A stretch of 64,000 nucleotides of DNA from Leptobrachium leishanense. Its lineage: Eukaryota; Chordata; Amphibia; Anura; Megophryidae. Where the stretch lies: NCBI GenBank assembly GCA_009667805.1, contig CM019063.1:89493877-89557876 (forward strand), read 5' to 3'. Position numbers and translations under genes: made by a program. Below, piece by piece: positions 49,055-61,980 of the stretch (its first letter is position 1; every line of letters starts with the position of its first letter). The notes beneath the pieces are model-generated. The model was not told the DNA's origin, searched no databases, and worked only from the letters and a program-made list of their open reading frames with translations.

Positions 49055-51013
49055 AGCCTGTAAAATTTTTCTGGTGCATCTGACCTTACAGTAAAAGAAA
49101 AAACTCCATTATATACAACACAGGGAACATTTTACATTGCATTTTAAAAGGGAATTCGTTCATATAAATCAAGGGGGAACGAATTGTAATAAAATTTACA
49201 TAAACTGAGATATATATATATATATATATATATCCAAGGAAAGTGGCGGCACTCGATTTGAGAAATAAAAAATCAAAAAAGTTTATTTAAATCATTTAAA
49301 ATAAGACCGACGTTTCGGCCTCACAGGAGCCATTCTCAAGGTGTTATACATAGGAGTTGCATACGTTTAAATAAAAAGCACACATAGTTGGAAAACCAAT
49401 CAAAGAGGCTCGTTAGGGAAGAGGCACAGATGTTATCAATGCATAGTTAATAAAGTAATTAACATTCCAAAAGGTGTGTCACTTACAAGTGAACGTAAGA
49501 CAGTCGCCTAGGCAACATATAAACAATGCACAGTCTCTACGGAAGCCGCAGAGAAAAGAGAGTGAGCTTCCAAATTTAAAACCAAAAGGAGTATAAAAGA
49601 GAAAGAGAGAGCAGCCTATCAAGAAACATTTTAAAGGCTTGAAGTGAAAAAAGCATATCATACAGCCGAAAAGGAAAAAGATCGCTAATCACGCTGCAAA
49701 GTACGTGTGTGCTAGGCAGTGCACTTGCTCGAACAACAGAGAGTGTAAAGCCCTGGGCCATTGATCACCAGATGGAACTTGGGAATATGAGGTGGTTAAA
49801 GCAACTGAGGTCCTATAGTAAAATGTATCTGTACTGAGAGTCAAATATACATACATATAGGTGTGTTGTCAAGACTACAAATAAAACAAAAGCACAACGG
49901 AAGCCGCATGTGGTCAAAAAAAGGGGGGATCGGAGTCCTAATTACCAAAACGGGCAAATGGATATCACCCCATATCTGTATCGGATGGATTGCAATCCAT
50001 CCGATACAGATATGGGGTGATATCCATTTGCCCGTTTTGGTAATTAGGACTCCGATCCCCCTTTTTTTGACCACATGCGGCTTCCGTTGTGCTTTTGTTT
50101 TATTTGTAGTCTTGACAACACACCTATATGTATGTATATTTGACTCTCAGTACAGATACATTTTACTATAGGACCTCAGTTGCTTTACCACCTCATATTC
50201 CCAAGTTCCATCTGGTGATCAATGGCCCAGGGCTTTACACTCTCTGTTGTTCGAGCAAGTGCACTGCCTAGCACACACGTACTTTGCAGCGTGATTAGCG
50301 ATCTTTTTCCTTTTCGGCTGTATGATATGCTTTTTTCACTTCAAGCCTTTAAAATGTTTCTTGATAGGCTGCTCTCTCTTTCTCTTTTATACTCCTTTTG
50401 GTTTTAAATTTGGAAGCTCACTCTCTTTTCTCTGCGGCTTCCGTAGAGACTGTGCATTGTTTATATGTTGCCTAGGCGACTGTCTTACGTTCACTTGTAA
50501 GTGACACACCTTTTGGGAATGTTAATTACTTTATTAACTATGCATTGATAACATCTGTGCCTCTTCCCTAACGAGCCTCTTTGATTGGTTTTCCAACTAT
50601 GTGTGCTTTTTATTTAAACGTATGCAACTCCTATGTATAACACCTTGAGAATGGCTCCTGTGAGGGCCGAAACGTCGGTCTTATTTTAAATGATTTAAAT
50701 AAACTTTTTTGATTTTTTATTTCTCAAATCGAGTGCCGCCACTTTCCTTGGATATATATCACTTTTGGCAGAGCACCCATATTTGTCTACATGCTGATAT
50801 TCAAAGGTGTTGCAGGACTCTTCTGGCTTTCTATATATATATATATATATATATGGTTTATCAGTTTATGTAAATTTTATTACAATTCGTTCCCCCTAAA
50901 TTTAAATGAACGAATTCCCTTTTAAAATGCAATGTAAAATGTTCCCTGTGTTGTATATAATTGAGTTTTTTCTCTTACTGTAAGGTCAGATGCGCCAGAA
51001 AAATTTTACAGGC
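49055..51013. repeat. Very large palindrome, arms ~0.94 kb
   Basis: The right half is the reverse complement of the left, centred at 49992/49993 (GGATTGCAATCC) with no spacer. Inner arms run 49234-50754; outer arms continue 49055-49215 and 50845-51013 with ~80 bp (50760-50840) only on the right. A few single-base indels separate the arms. Each arm has GAATGGCTCCTGTGAG with CCGAAACGTCGG, a pattern I associate with Penelope-like element flanks. ORFs here mirror each other and are not genes. Confidence 0.92.
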
Positions 51014-51984
51014 CGAGATTTATATGAAGGAATTCCCTTTTAAAATGCAATGTAAAATGTTACCTGTGCTGTATCTGTGTTTTCCCTAAGATAAGTAAGA
51101 TAACACCTGGGTGAGCTTTGCAGGCACTTTGCTCCATGCAGGACGTCCACATTTGAAATCACAGGGAGTCCTGTCTGGCACTGACAGGACAGGATCATCC
51201 CTCTGCCTGCCCTGTATAATATTTCTCATGCTAGCAGAATTTACAACCTCCCAGAGATGCCATCATGCCATGTACTCTGCTGCTGTTTGAGTTCAGAGGG
51301 AAAGTAACAATTTCATTATATTATGCAGGTGGGAAACCATGTTACATCTCTCCAGGATACATGACTGCCTTAATATAATAATTGTTATATTTGTATTCAT
51401 CCTTTGATGTCAAACAGCAACAGAGTATGTGTATCACTGGGTACTTGTAAAGTCTGGCTGCATTATACAACTTCTCTCAACTGAAAGCTGCAAAAATTAA
51501 GCGGCCAGTGTGGTGACTTCATACACAGGGAAGATTTTATCTGTGCCTCAAAGCGATTCTTTTGTTTAAAATGCAATAAATAATATACTTTAAATGTGCA
51601 TTTTAATAAAATATATTTTAATTTAAAAAAAAGTGTGGTCTCCTCATTCAGTGGTACAAAAAGATCCCTTTCTCAATGCTGCTAACTGCTGTGTCACAAA
51701 ATAAACAGTCAGAAGGCATGTTGTAGCACAGAAAGAAAACTGATTTATTGTGAAAAAGGAGTAAGACCATGTTTCAGGCCTGCAGGACTTTTCTCAATAC
51801 TTTTTCCCTCGCTTGTTAATTTTTTTTAAGTTACAGTGAGCAGTAACGCCAGGTCAAGGCTTCAACCCTTGTTACTGCCCATTCACACACCATTCATTCA
51901 TTATAGCTCCCTCTACACATTCATACAACACTCATACTTAATCTACATTTTTGACTACTGAAGTGAATAATATATATATATTTT
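51014..51984. other. Unassigned sequence
   Basis: 51029-51075 is a third, direct copy of the outer arm phrase GGAATTCCCTTTTAAAATGC. 51750-51805 has CATGTTTCAGGCCTGCAGGA, similar in style to Penelope-like flanks. No gene. Confidence 0.4.
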
Positions 51985-53951
51985 TGTATTATTACTATAG
52001 GTAGATATAATTTCCCTCCTGCATTAGTGTGATTATTACTTTAGGTATATATAATTTGCCTCCTGCATTAGTGTGATTATTACTATAGGTATATATAATT
52101 TGCCTCCTGCAATACTAGGATTATTACTATAGGTAGATATAATTTCCCTCCTGCATTAATATGATTATTACTATAGGTAGATATAATTTCCCTCCTGCAC
52201 TAGTGTGATTATTACTATAGGTAGATATAATTTCCCTCCTGCATTAATATGATTATTACTATAGGTAGATATAATTTCCCTCCTGCATTAGTATGATTAT
52301 TACTATAGGTAGATATAATTTCCCTCCTGCAATACTATGATTATTACTATAGGTAGATATAATTTGCCTCCTGCAATACTAGGATTATTACTATAGGTAT
52401 ATATAATTTGCCTTCTGCATTAGTATGATTATTACTATAGGTATATATAATTTGCCTCCTGCAATACTAGGATTATTACTATAGGTAGATATAATTTCCC
52501 TCCTGCATTAGTGTGATTATTACTATAGGTATATATAATTTGCGTCCTGCAATACTAGGATTATTACTATAGGTAGATATAATTTACCTCCTGCACTAGT
52601 GTGATTATTACTATAGGTAGATATAATTTCCCTCCTGCACTAGTGTGATTATTACTATAGGTAGAAATAATTTCCCTCCTGAAATACTAGGATTATTACT
52701 ATAGGTAGAAATAATTTCCCTCCTGCAGTACTAGGATTATTACTATAGGTAGAAATAATTTCCCTCCTGCAATACTAGGATTATTACTATAGGTAGATAT
52801 AATTTCCCTCCTGCAATACTAGGATTATTACTATAGGTAGATATAATTTCCCTCCTGCACTAGTGTGATTATTACTATAGGTAGATATAATTTCCCTCCT
52901 GCAATACTAGGATTATTACTATAGGTATATATAATTTGCCTCCTGCATTAGTATGATTATTACTATAGGTATATATAATTTGCCTCCTGCAATACTAGGA
53001 TTATTACTATAGGTAGATATAATTTCCCTCCTGCACTAGTGTTATTATTACTATAGGTAGATATAATTTCCCTCCTGCAATACTAGGATTATTACTATAG
53101 GTAGATATAATTTACCTCCTGCCCTAGTGTGATTATTACTATAGGTAGATATAATTTCCCTCCTGCATTAGTGTGATTATTACTATAGGTAGAAATAATT
53201 TCCCTCCTGCAATACTAGGATTATTACTATAGGTATATATATAATTTGCCTCCTGCAATACTAGGATTATTACTATAGGTAGATATAATTTCCCTCCTGC
53301 AATACTAGGATTATTACTATAGGTAGATATAATTTCCCTCCTGCAATACTAGGATTATTACTATAGGTAGATATAATTTCCCTCCTGCAATACTAGGATT
53401 ATTACTATAGGTATATATAATTTGCCTCCTGCATTAGTATGATTATTACTATAGGTATATATAATTTGCCTCCTGCAATACTAGGATTATTACTATAGGT
53501 AGATATAATTTCCCTCCTGCACTAGTGTTATTATTACTATAGGTAGATATAATTTCCCTCCTGCAATACTAGGATTATTACTATAGGTATATATAATTTG
53601 CCTTCTGCATTAGTATGATTATTACTATAGGTATATATAATTTGCCTCCTGCAATACTAGGATTATTACTATAGGTAGATATAATTTCCCTCCTGCATTA
53701 GTGTGATTATTACTATAGGTAGATATAATTTGCCTCCTGCAATACTAGGATTATTACTATAGGTAGATATAATTTCCCTCCTGCAATACTAGGATTATTA
53801 ATATAGGTAGATATAATTTGCCTCTTGCATTAGTGTGATTATTACTATAGGTAGATATAATTTGCCTCCTGCATTAGTATGATTATTACTATAGGTAGAA
53901 ATAATTTCCCTCCTGCAATACTAGGATTATTACTATAGGTAGATATAATTT
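51985..53951. repeat. Minisatellite, ~45 units of about 43 bp
   Basis: Unit: TATTACTATAGGTAGATATA then ATTTCCCTCCTGC plus AATACTAGGAT or ATTAGTGTGAT. Variants (TAGATA, TATATA, TAGAAA; TTTCCC, TTTGCC) occur in repeated combinations, so there is higher-order structure. The last unit runs into the Tc1-type element. Confidence 0.97.
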
Positions 53952-54238
53952 CGTACAAGAAAAAGTATGTGAACCCTTTGGGATTACGTGGAGTTTTGCA
54001 TGAATTGGTCATAAAATGTGCTCTGATCTTCATCTAAGTCACAACAATTTGAAAAACACAGTCTGCTTAAAATAATACAACACAAACATTATATGTTTTC
54101 ATGTGTTTATTGAACATAACATGTAAACATTCACAGTGCAGGGTGGAAAAAGTATGTGAACCCCTAGCCTATTGACTTCTCCAAGAGCTAATTGGAGCCA
54201 GGAGTGAGCCAACCTTGAGTCCAATCAGTGTGATATTA

Positions 54239-55392
<1,154 letters not shown>

Positions 55393-55543
55393 ATGTTTAC
55401 ATGTTCTGTTCAATAAAAACATGAAAACATATAATGTTTGTGTTGTATTATTTTAAGCAGACTGTGTTTTTCAAATTGTTGTGACTTAGATGAAGATCAG
55501 AGCACATTTTATGACCAATTCATGCAAAACTCCACGTAATCCC

Positions 55544-56091
55544 TGTCACGGTTCCCAGATCCCACCATGCAGTACTTAACGCCCCACACTCCACAGAGCC
55601 CAGAAGCTACCAACAGAGTAGCCGTGAAAGATCTCTAACTGTCTGGTCCTTAGAATTGGCCAGGTAAACTAGCTAGACAGAAAGGGTTAACAACACGGGG
55701 AGTAGTCAGCCGAGCCAGAATCAGGAATACAGAGTCCAGAATGGTCAAATGGAATAGCCGGGTCGATATCAGAGCAGTGGCGTAGTACAAGAAAATGGTC
55801 TAGGGCAACAGAAGGCAGAATAGTCAGAAACAAGCAGAGGTCAATAACGGGTTAATTCAATATAGCAGTCAGGTACAAGGAGCTCAGGTATGGATAACCA
55901 CGATCTGGCAACTGCTGAGAATACACTGAGGGTTTTTAAAGACCTACACCAGACCACGCCCCCCATTCAAGCCACGCCTCATGCAACCACCTCCCTGTCT
56001 GTCTCCATTTAAACCGGGCATTGGTCAGTGAGCAGCATCAGACATGCTGCCCTCAAGCACACAGGTAGGGCTGGAAGCTCCCAACGTTACA
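55544..56091 (-). repeat. 3' LTR of the Sushi-like element
   Basis: 548 bp; preceded on the minus strand by the purine tract GGAGAGGGGGGTAC (56105-56092). Confidence 0.95.
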
Positions 56092-56492
56092 GTACCCCCC
56101 TCTCCACGGGAGGCCACCGGACGACCAACAGGACGAGCGGCAGGACGACCACCAGGGCGATCGGGGTGTGAGGCATGGAACGCCCTGACCAACCTAGAAG
56201 CAGACATGTCGGAAGCTGGAATCCAGGACCGGTCTTCTGGACCATAACCCACCCAATCGACCAAGTACTGCAGAGCGCCCCTGCACAGCCTAGAATCCAA
56301 AACCCTCCTAACCTCATACTCAGATTCACCATCAACCTGAATAGGTGGAGGAGGTGGAACGACCCGCGTGTACCTGTTACACAACAAAGGCTTCAGTAGG
56401 GAGGTGTGGAAGACGTTGTGCATGCGAAGATGTTTAGGAAGGGCAAGAGCATAAGCCACAGGATTAATGCGGCGAATGATCTTATATGGACC
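56025..56492 (-). pseudogene. Pol C terminus with chromodomain
   Basis: Contains 'VFHTSLLKPL', the GPY/F-side end of integrase, then the chromodomain 'EYEVRRVLDSRLCRGALQYL' with 'VDWVGYGPEDRSWIPASDM' (the aromatic W/W and Y residues present). It targets integration to marked chromatin in related elements. Cut off from upstream pol by the 49-bp insertion and frameshift. The ORF extends into the LTR. Confidence 0.9.
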
Positions 56493-56498
56493 TATAAA

Positions 56499-56547
56499 GC
56501 GCTGCGGAATATGCTGGCGCTTTATAAATAAAGAATAATAATAAAAA
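56499..56547 (-). mobile_element. 49-bp L2 LINE tail insertion
   Basis: Reads GCGCTGCGGAATATGCTGGC then GCTTTATAAATAAAGAATAA on the plus strand, the extreme 3' tail of L2 elements as at 44110-44155, flanked by the duplicated TATAAA (56493-56498, 56548-56553). The tail orientation in the plus text equals the L2 3' end, so the LINE strand is plus relative to the window and antisense to the Gypsy element. Confidence 0.8.
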
Positions 56548-56553
56548 TATAAA

Positions 56554-59108
56554 CCGGGGTGCCATTTTCATAGAAGGCACCCGCAACTTCACGTTCCTAG
56601 TGGACAACCAAACTCTATCCCCCACGTTATAGGAGGGAGCTTGTAACCTATGCCTGTCAGCCTTGCGTTTCTGGACAGCAACATTGCGCTCCATATTTTC
56701 TCGAATCTGTCTCCACATCTCTTGCAGTTGAGTGAGATGGTCATCGAGAGCCGGGATGGCCTGTTCAGTAAACTGAAGCGTAGAGCCGGAGGGAAAAAAC
56801 CATAGATGGCAGAAAAAGGAGAGTGGCCAGTGGTCTCGTTAACGGCGTTATTACGTGCATACTCAGCCCAGGGCAACAACTCCGACCAATTGTCTTGTTG
56901 TTGTGTGGTAAAGCAACGTATGTACTGCTCGAGACCCTGATTTGCCCTCTCTGCTGCCCCATTAGTTTGTGGATGATATGCTGAAGAGAAGGCCAATCGC
57001 ACCCCCATCTCTGCACAGAAAACCCTCCAGAAACGAGAGACGAACTGGGCTCCTCTGTCAGAGACTATTTCAGACGGAACCCCATGTATTCGTACAATCT
57101 CTCTAGCAAATACAACCGCCAGTTCTTTGGCTGTAGGAAGCTTCGGTAGAGGGACAAAATGAGCCATTTTGGAGAAGCGGTCTACAACTGTCAGAACCAC
57201 AGTATGACCCTTGGACTTCGGCAAGTCCACAATAAAATCCATAGATAGATGAGACCAAGGCCTCTTAGGCATGGGTAAAGGCTGCAATAGACCGACAGGC
57301 AAGGATGTACTGGTTTTGCTTCTGGCACAGACTTGACAAGCCAAAACAAACAGACGTACGTCCTGTCGCATGGTGGGCCACCAGAACTGTCTGGAGATAC
57401 TGGTAAGAGTCTTAGTAATACCAGGATGACCTGCTGGTTTAGAATCATGAAACATTATGAGTAATTCTTGTCTTTCCTTTTCAGGTACAAACAACATATC
57501 TGGAGGCTTGTCAGGTGGAGCCCCTACTTGAACTGCCTGGAGGCGTTCCAGGAAAGGCGAGGAGACAGACAAGACTGTGGAAGCCACAATACGTTCAGGG
57601 GGAACTATAGGATTGTGGTCTTGTGTATTAGATTCATACGGGTCATATTGACGAGATAAGGCATCAGCCTTTACATTGCGGTCACCTGGTCTGTAAGTCA
57701 ATACAAAATTAAACCGGGACAGTAGCAATGACCACCTGGCCTGTCTCGCGTTCAAACGTTTAGCATCCCCGATGTACGTAAGGTTCTTATGATCAGTAAT
57801 TATCAATAAAGGGTCAAGTGTACCTTCCAACAAATGTCTCCACTCTGATAGGGCAGACACAATAGCAAGCAATTCTCTGTTACCGATATCATAATTGCGT
57901 TCTGCTGGTGATAATTTTCTTGAAAAGAACCCACAAGGATGTAGAGGTTTTCCTGGAGACTCTCTTTGAGACAGGACAGCCCCAATGCCTATCTCGGAAG
58001 CATCAACCTCAAGAACAAACGGAATCCTGGGATCAGGATGCCGTAGCACGGGAGCGGAAGTGAAAGCTTGTTTGAGGGCTTCGAATGCTTGTTTGGATTG
58101 AGAAGACCAGATCTGGTTCTTCAGACCTTTACGTGTCATATTAATGATAGGGGAGGCTACAGCGGAATAATTCTTGATAAATCTCCTATAATAGTTGGAA
58201 AACCCCAGAAACCTCTGTATGGCCTTGAGACCTTGAGGGAGAGGCCATTCTGAGATGGCCGTGAGTTTAGAAGGATCCATCTCAAAACCTTCTGGAGTGA
58301 TAATATACCCAAGAAATTTCACAGTAGTAATGTCGAATAAACACTTCTCTAGTTTGCAATAAAGACCATTGTCCAGTAATTTTGCTAATACCTGTCTGAC
58401 ATGTGCATGGTGGGTTTTCAGATCGGGAGAGTAAATCAATATATCGTCTAGGTATACTATAACAAAGGTTTGTAAGAAATCTCTGAGCACATCATTAATA
58501 AAATCCTGGAATACCGCTGGAGCATTACAAAGACCGAAAGGCATGACCAAGTATTCATAATGCCCACTCCTGGTGTTAAATGCTGTTCTCCACTCATGCC
58601 CCTCCTTTATACGTATCAGATTGTAAGCTCCTCTTAAATCAAGTTTTGTGTATACTGCTGACCCCCTTAACCTGTCGAACAGTTCTGATATGAGAGGGAT
58701 AGGGTACACGTTCTTAATGGTGATCTTGTTAAGCCCCCTATAATCGATACACGGGCGTAAATCTCCCTCTTTTTTAGACACAAAAAAGAACCCAGCCCCT
58801 GCTGGAGAAGAGGAACGTCGGATAAAACCTCTCTCCAAATTCTCCTTTATGTACTCCTCCATAATTTGGTTCTCCTTTATGGAAAGAGGATATACTTTGC
58901 CTCGAGGAGGCATGGTACCAGGATGAATATCTATGGCACAATCATATGGTCTATGTGGAGGCAGTTTCTCTGCCTCTCTTTTATCAAATACAGCCCTGAG
59001 GTCGGCATATTGGTCAGGAACCTCTGTAGACAATGGAGGAGCTGTGGGTGTGTTCAGGGCACCGACATGCTGAATGGGTATTAAGTCCCAAAACAAGCAG
59101 GACTCCAA
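56554..59108 (-). pseudogene. Sushi-like pol: RT, RNase H, integrase
   Basis: A single 839-codon frame from 59108 to 56589. RT: 'FIRRSSSPAGAGFFFVSKKE', 'LDLRGAYNLIRI', 'MPFGLCNAPAVFQDFINDVL', catalytic 'VIVYLDDILIYS'. RNase H: 'VLEVDASEIGIGAVLSQ', 'ITDHKNLTYI'. Integrase: zinc finger His/His...'CQVCARSK', core 'MDFIVDLPKS', 'IVSDRGAQFVSRFW', 'AYHPQTNGAAERANQ' (Glu). The correct frame shifts near 56800, after 'FSAIYGFFPP', to 'HRLQAPSYNVGDRVWLSTRN'. Otherwise well preserved. Confidence 0.94.
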
Positions 59109-59497
59109 GACAGTATCTCTCCCTTAGCCCAATCAATAACAGGATTATGTTCCACCAACCAAGGGAAACCAAGTAGAACAGGATTGGAAGGTGAATGGAT
59201 AACCTGAAATATGATTTCTTCTTTATGCAAGAGACCAGTGGTAAGAACCACTGTAACCGTATCGTGAGTAATCCTAGGGCAGGATAACGGTCTGCCGTCT
59301 ATGGCTTCGACGGCTAAGGGTGTCTCTCTTACAACCAGAGGTAGAGAAATGGAAGAAGCGTAATTAACATCGATAAAGTTGCCAGCAGCCCCAGAATCCA
59401 AAAAATCGGTAGTATGTGTGGTCTTGGTCTCCCAAGCCAAGGATACTGGTAACATAAGTTTAGTGTCTTTGACAGGAGACATGCACGTCACACCCAA
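59081..59497 (-). pseudogene. Sushi-like aspartic protease region
   Basis: 'TTDFLDSGAAGNFIDVNYAS' contains the DSG active site, then 'VVRETPLAVEAIDGRPLS' and 'NPVLLGFPWLVEHNPVIDW', standard for Gypsy proteases. The frame ends at 59081, overlapping the pol frame by 28 nt; gag ends at 59518, just upstream. Whether the shifts are programmed or mutations cannot be decided from one copy. Confidence 0.88.
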
Positions 59498-59517
59498 GGC
59501 CTGTCTCCTCAGCTGCC

Positions 59518-60446
59518 TTAGGTGCGGTAGTTTTCCGGCTTATCATGCATCTTAGGACGAGTAGGACATTGAAATCGTACATGTCCCCCCAAACCACAAT
59601 ACAGGCACAATCCCTCACGAAAACGCCTTGTTCTCTCTTCCTCTGTAAGCCTAGTACGGCCTAGTTGCATAGGCTCAGAGGGAGGAGATAACTCTCTTGG
59701 TGGTGCCTGAAAGACAGGGGCCAACCTAGGTAACGGTCTCTTGGTTTTTCTTGGAGTCCTTCTGTCCCTTATCTGATTATCCAGATCTATACAATAATCA
59801 ATGAGTTCACACAATACCTCAGGTAGTTTACGTGGAGCCAATTCATGCATCAATGACTCTGATAACCCCTCCATAAAAGCCAGAACCAGTGTCTCATTTG
59901 TCCAGTTCACATCAGAGATCAAGGTTTTAAATTCTATGGCATAATCAGAAACAGTCCTGTTCCCTTGACGTATGCGGAACAAGGATTTGCCAGCTACCGT
60001 GGCCTTTCTGGTAGGATTAAATGTACGTTGTAACTCGGCTATGAATTCTTTATAATCCCGTATGATAGGCTTCTCTGCCTCCCATAACGGAGTCGCCCAT
60101 GTCAATGCTCTGCCGGACAGATGATTAATAATGAACCCCACTTTGGCAATGTCAGAGAAAAACATCTGTGGATTTAATTTAAAATGAATATCCACATGGA
60201 CCAAAAATCCCCGGCACTCTGAGGGAGTACCGTCAAACCTCATAGGAGCGGTCATGTGTACCTGGGATGTCTGAACGACAGGGGACACAGGTATATCAAG
60301 CGGGGGTGCAACCCCAGCTGGTTCCAGGTGAGAGTACGAGTCAGGATAGTTTGTAAGGCAATAGCAAACTGATCCATCCTATGATCCTGCTCATCCTGTC
60401 TGGATACAAAGTTAGCCAAGTGCTGTGTTAAGTCTGCGGGATCCAT
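59518..60446 (-). pseudogene. Sushi-like Gag with CCHC knuckle, one frameshift
   Basis: Starts ATG at 60446 ('MDPADLTQHLANFVSRQDEQ', coiled-coil like), only 17 nt from the LTR. A frameshift near 60300 leads to 60288-59518: capsid 'APMRFDGTPSECRGFLVHVD', 'LSGRALTWATPLW', 'FNPTRKATVAGKSLFRIRQG' and the knuckle 'CLYCGLGGHVRFQC'. Strongly like Sushi-ichi Gag and the domesticated PEG10/RTL genes, but here with LTRs and pol. Confidence 0.9.
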
Positions 60447-60462
60447 AGTGGCCAGATCGTAA
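60447..60462 (-). other. Self-priming type primer binding site
   Basis: The 16 nt between LTR and gag ATG read TTACGATCTGGCCACT on the minus strand. ACGATCTGGCCACT is complementary, at 13 of 14 positions, to AGTTGCCAGATCGT inside the same LTR (60831-60818). This is the arrangement of Tf1, where the RNA's own 5' end primes reverse transcription. No match to a common tRNA 3' end was recognised. Confidence 0.75.
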
Positions 60463-61009
60463 TGTCACGGTTCCCAGATCCCACCACGCAGTACTTAACG
60501 CCCCACACTCCACAGAGCCCAGAAGCTACCAACAGAGTAGCCGTGAAAGATCTCTAACTGTCTGGTCCTTAGAATTGGCCAGGTAAACTAGCTTGACAGA
60601 AAGGGTTAACAACACGGGGAGTAGTCAGCCGAGCCAGAATCAGGAATACAGAGTCCAGAATGGTCAAATGGAATAGCCGGTCGATATCAGAGCAGTGGCG
60701 TAGTACAAGAAAATGGTCTAGGGCAACAGAAGGCAGAATAGTCAGAAACAAGCAGAGGTCAATAACGGGTTAATTCAATATAGCAGTCAGGTACAAGGAG
60801 CTCAGGTATGGATAACCACGATCTGGCAACTGCTGAGAATACACTGAGGGTTTTTAAAGACCTACACCAGACCACGCCCCCCACTCAAGCCGCGCCTCAT
60901 GCAACCACCTCCCTGTCTGTCTCCATTTAAACCGGGCATTGGTCAGCGAGCAGCATCAGACATGCTGCCCTCAAGCACACAGGTAGGGCTGGAAGCTCCC
61001 AACGTTACA
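60463..61009 (-). repeat. 5' LTR of the Sushi-like element
   Basis: 547 bp, TGTCACGG...GTTACA, next to gag; nearly identical to the LTR at 55544-56091. Confidence 0.95.
60818..60858 (-). promoter_or_regulatory. Predicted LTR promoter: TATA-like box and RNA start
   Basis: TTTAAAAA at 60858-60851 lies 27 nt upstream of A60831, the first base of AGTTGCCAGATCGT, which complements the PBS. A TATA-like element at this spacing supports A60831 as the RNA 5' end. The start is inferred, not measured. Confidence 0.6.
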
Positions 61010-61046
61010 ATCCCAAAGGGTTCACATACTTTGTCTTGCAACTGTA

Positions 61047-61980
61047 TATCACAAAATGATTACCTATAGTTGCAAGAAATAGTTTATATGCGCTTTCAAA
61101 TTTTCCTGGATTTTTCCTTTAATTTCTTATAAAATATGATCAGATCTTCATCACACAAACTGTGTGTCCTGGTACCACACAAACAGATTTACGTTTACAT
61201 TTTTTTATTGAAGAGCATTTGCAGGCAGAGAAAAAAAATTAACCCTTGAATTTAGTATCTCATAGATCCTGCTTTAGACATGCACAATGTTGAGGTTATA
61301 TTTTGGGCAGATTGTCTAAAATTGAACTTAATCTAACTTTCAACATATTTTATGTCACTGTTGCTTATATTATCAAAAAATAATTCACATTTTTCTGCAA
61401 AAACAAGTTTGGGGTGCCTGGGTCTGGTGAAGTCCCCAGTGAAACACATTATTTAAAACATGGAAAGGATTCCTACCGACAATCCATCCACCCAACACCA
61501 GTAGGTGTAAAATAGCGAGTGAGCAAGCAGCAGCAAGATACTGATTAAACAGCAAGGGATACAATCTAAAAATATACAAAAAACACCCAGAAAACCATAG
61601 GGTAATATCCCATATAAAAAGGAGGAGAATGCATAGAATTGTCCACACACATCACTCATAATTGCACAAGGGATCGTCTCTGTGTTCTGAAATTACAAGG
61701 TCAGTGGAATGGTTGAACCAGGAATTTGCCACATATAGCAGTAAGAACAAAAGGATCTCAATATTAGTGTAAACTGTCAAATGATAAGTAAAAATAAATG
61801 GCTTTCAATTCGCTCATAAAGGTATTAAAGATAAAGGCATATCAGATTAAAATCATGCTGACCAGTGCAGAATGAGCGATGGATGGTAATCCGGCTAATC
61901 TGAATCTGCAGGCAGTGCTGGAATGGCTTGACACGTTTTGTCAGGATACCTGACATCCTAAGGAGCAAAAGAAAGACATC
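61047..61980. other. Unassigned AT-rich sequence
   Basis: No ORF with homology or element ends recognised. Confidence 0.5.

Larger units (their letters stand above)
55544..61009 (-). mobile_element. Sushi-like chromovirus (Ty3/Gypsy) LTR retrotransposon, young
   Basis: LTRs of 548 and 547 bp (TGTCACGG...AACGTTACA) with 5 substitutions and 1 indel between them, and a perfect 5-bp duplication ATCCC (55539-55543, 61010-61014). Minus order: 5' LTR, self-priming type PBS, gag, protease, RT, RNase H, integrase, chromodomain, polypurine tract (56092-56105), 3' LTR. Gag with a Sushi/PEG10-like zinc knuckle plus chromodomain place it with vertebrate Tf1/Sushi elements. A few frameshifts and a 49-bp LINE tail insertion inactivate it. 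Confidence 0.95.

Noticed and set aside
49841..50171. Mirror-image ORFs on both strands
   Set aside because: Produced by the palindrome; the two encode the same peptide and show no known domain.
51985..53951. CRISPR-like regular repeat
   Set aside because: Units are contiguous with no spacers, and the context is eukaryotic; it is a minisatellite.
59518..60446. Domesticated PEG10/RTL-like gene
   Set aside because: The Gag is flanked by pol, near-identical LTRs and a fresh target duplication, and is frameshifted; it is a mobile element, not a host gene.
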